A DNA stretch of 8,038 nt from the NCBI GenBank assembly GCA_028701555.1, contig JAQVQN010000093.1:1-8038 (forward strand). The letters run 5' to 3'. The stretch comes from Kiritimatiellia bacterium (GTDB taxonomy: Bacteria > Verrucomicrobiota > Kiritimatiellia > RFP12 > UBA1067). The notes beneath the pieces were generated by a model. It saw nothing but the letters and a program-made list of their open reading frames with translations. It did not search any database and had not been told where the DNA came from. A program made the position numbers and the translations under genes. Below are positions 6,970 to 8,038 of the stretch, in pieces (position 1 is the stretch's first letter; each line of letters begins with the position of its first letter).

Positions 6970-7719
6970 CTGGAAACCAGAGAGCGTGACGGGATAAAGT
7001 ACAAGCGGGTTCTGCTGAAGCTTAGCGGAGAGGTTCTGGGCAACCGTGCGTCGGGCGAGTGTATCGACCCGGACGCATTGGCGTCTATGGCGAGAAGAGT
7101 TTACCGCATCGTTGAGATGGGCGTTCAGATTGGCATCGTGCTGGGGGGCGGCAACATCTTTCGAGGCATCAAAGGCGAAACCAAGGGTGTCAGCCGCACG
7201 ACAGGCGACAACATGGGTATGTTGGCGACCATCATTAACGGTTTGGCGATGCAGAACGCTTTGGAGCATCTGGGGTTGGAGACGCGACTGCAGACCGCTA
7301 TCGAGATGCATCAGGTGGCTGAGCCTTTCATCCAGCGCAAGGCCATGCGGCATCTTGAGAAGGGGCGTGTAGTTATTTTTGCGGGCGGCACGGGCAACCC
7401 TTATTTTAGCACGGATTCGGCGGCGGCGTTGCGTGCCAGCGAGATCGGGGCCGAGGTGTTGTTAAAGGCGACCAAAGTGGACGGGATTTACACGGCTGAT
7501 CCCAATCTTGACCCTAACGCCAAGCGTTATGACACAGTGACCTACGAGGATGCCTTGCGCAAGCGTCTGCGCGTGATGGACTCCGCTGCCTTCGCTTTGT
7601 GCATGGACAACCGGATACCGATAGTGGTTTTTGATTTTTATGATGAGGATGCTTTGGAACGAATTGTGCGCGGTGAGACCATAGGTACGCTGGTGGGCGA
7701 CGGGGTTAAAAGCGCTTGA
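6970..7719 (+). CDS. pyrH: UMP kinase (uridylate kinase)
   Basis: Phosphorylates UMP to UDP with ATP in pyrimidine nucleotide synthesis; a cytoplasmic hexamer of the amino-acid kinase fold, usually about 240 residues (249 here from CTG). Family blocks are all present in order: YKRVLLKLSGE (11-21, phosphate-binding), GIVLGGGNIFRG (55-66), TGDNMGMLATIINGLAMQNALE (78-99, UMP site), GGTGNPYFSTDSAAALRA (139-156), KATKVDGIYTADP (166-178, nucleotide side) and MDSAAFALCMDNRIPIVVF (203-221). The start is unusual: an in-frame TGA at 6955-6957 closes the frame, and no ATG, GTG or TTG occurs before the conserved KYKRVLLKLSGE block. The CTG at 6970 has a good ribosome binding site; the ATA at 6994 would give a more typical N-terminus but has a poor one. 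A TTG at 7078 would delete essential motifs. It is followed after 27 bases by frr, the usual partner. Confidence 0.95.
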   Translation: METRERDGIKYKRVLLKLSGEVLGNRASGECIDPDALASMARRVYRIVEMGVQIGIVLGGGNIFRGIKGETKGVSRTTGDNMGMLATIINGLAMQNALEHLGLETRLQTAIEMHQVAEPFIQRKAMRHLEKGRVVIFAGGTGNPYFSTDSAAALRASEIGAEVLLKATKVDGIYTADPNLDPNAKRYDTVTYEDALRKRLRVMDSAAFALCMDNRIPIVVFDFYDEDALERIVRGETIGTLVGDGVKSA

Positions 7720-7746
7720 CAACTTTATTTTTCAGGAGGTAAGGCG

Positions 7747-8038
7747 ATGGAAGCGTTAGACGATGTGCTTCTCGACACGATGGAGAAGATGGACAACACG
7801 CTGAAAATGGTTAAGGAGCAGTTTGCCGGATTGCGCACGGGTAAAGCATCGCCTGCGCTGGTAGACGGTGTGCAGGTGATGTATTACGGCACACCCACGA
7901 GATTGCGTGACTTGGCCAACATCTCGACACCGGAGCCCAGGCTGATCGTGATCAGCGCTTACGACCCTACTGCTTTGCCTGAAATTGAGAAGGCGATACT
8001 GGCTGCTAATCTTGGTGTCACGCCGCGTAACGACGGAC
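7747..8038 (+). CDS. frr: Ribosome recycling factor, N-terminal part
   Basis: The first 97 codons of a protein normally about 185 residues; the rest lies beyond the right edge. With EF-G it splits the ribosome after termination. The sequence shows the first long helix of domain I (MEKMDNTLKMVKEQFAGLRTGKASPALVDGV) with the conserved R-TG-ASP-L core, then domain II with YYGTPTRLRDLANISTPEPR and the AYDP element leading into IEKAILAANLGVTPRNDG. The ATG at 7747 is preceded by AGGAGGT at 7734-7740, an almost ideal Shine-Dalgarno sequence at 6 nt. It directly follows pyrH, giving the very common pyrH-frr order, and the two are probably cotranscribed. Confidence 0.96.
   Translation, partial: MEALDDVLLDTMEKMDNTLKMVKEQFAGLRTGKASPALVDGVQVMYYGTPTRLRDLANISTPEPRLIVISAYDPTALPEIEKAILAANLGVTPRNDG

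Noticed and set aside
1..8038. tRNA, rRNA, CRISPR, insertion sequence or attachment site
   Set aside because: I saw no cloverleaf pattern, repeated spaced units, transposase motifs or terminal inverted repeats on either strand.

Overview
The window looks like a chromosomal stretch from a bacterium of the PVC superphylum (Kiritimatiellota, Verrucomicrobiota, Lentisphaerota or Planctomycetota). The evidence is indirect. A secreted CE15-type glucuronoyl esterase is fused to a second alpha/beta hydrolase of a kind I associate with these phyla. A very large exported protein combines a hydrazine-synthase-alpha-like (HzsA-related) region, two CxxCH haem motifs and a SUMF1-like domain, a combination I also associate with PVC genomes. 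No rRNA or marker phylogeny is available here, so the phylum is an inference.

Layout. Positions 1-2341 are read on the minus strand. They hold a secreted two-domain esterase (complement 266-2341), followed with no gap by the first 88 codons of a B12-binding radical SAM protein (complement 1-265, running off the left edge). The GTG start of the second gene lies directly after the TAA stop of the first, in the same frame. Positions 2342-2685 form a divergent intergenic region with a perfect 17-bp palindrome close to the plus-strand gene. On the plus strand come an aldo/keto reductase (2686-3672) ending in a probable weak intrinsic terminator, the 1049-residue HzsA-like/SUMF1-like exported protein (3731-6880), a short promoter-like gap, then pyrH (UMP kinase, best start a CTG at 6970) and the first 97 codons of frr (ribosome recycling factor, from 7747).

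How the genes work together. pyrH-frr is the conserved housekeeping pair, but the rpsB-tsf genes that often precede it are not in the gap upstream. The esterase fits extracellular or periplasmic breakdown of plant-type glucuronoxylan, cutting ester bonds between glucuronic acid and lignin or alcohols, with a second ester or acyl group as a likely target of the other domain. The divergent aldo/keto reductase may share its regulation, but no substrate can be read from its sequence. The large haem protein is probably an envelope electron-transfer or binding protein of unknown function; both redox cysteines of true formylglycine-generating enzymes are missing from its SUMF1-like domain.

I see no mobile elements, CRISPR arrays, tRNAs or rRNAs. 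The most noteworthy points are the domain fusion in the large haem protein, the two-hydrolase fusion with an altered CE15 acid position, and the lack of any ATG/GTG/TTG start for pyrH.
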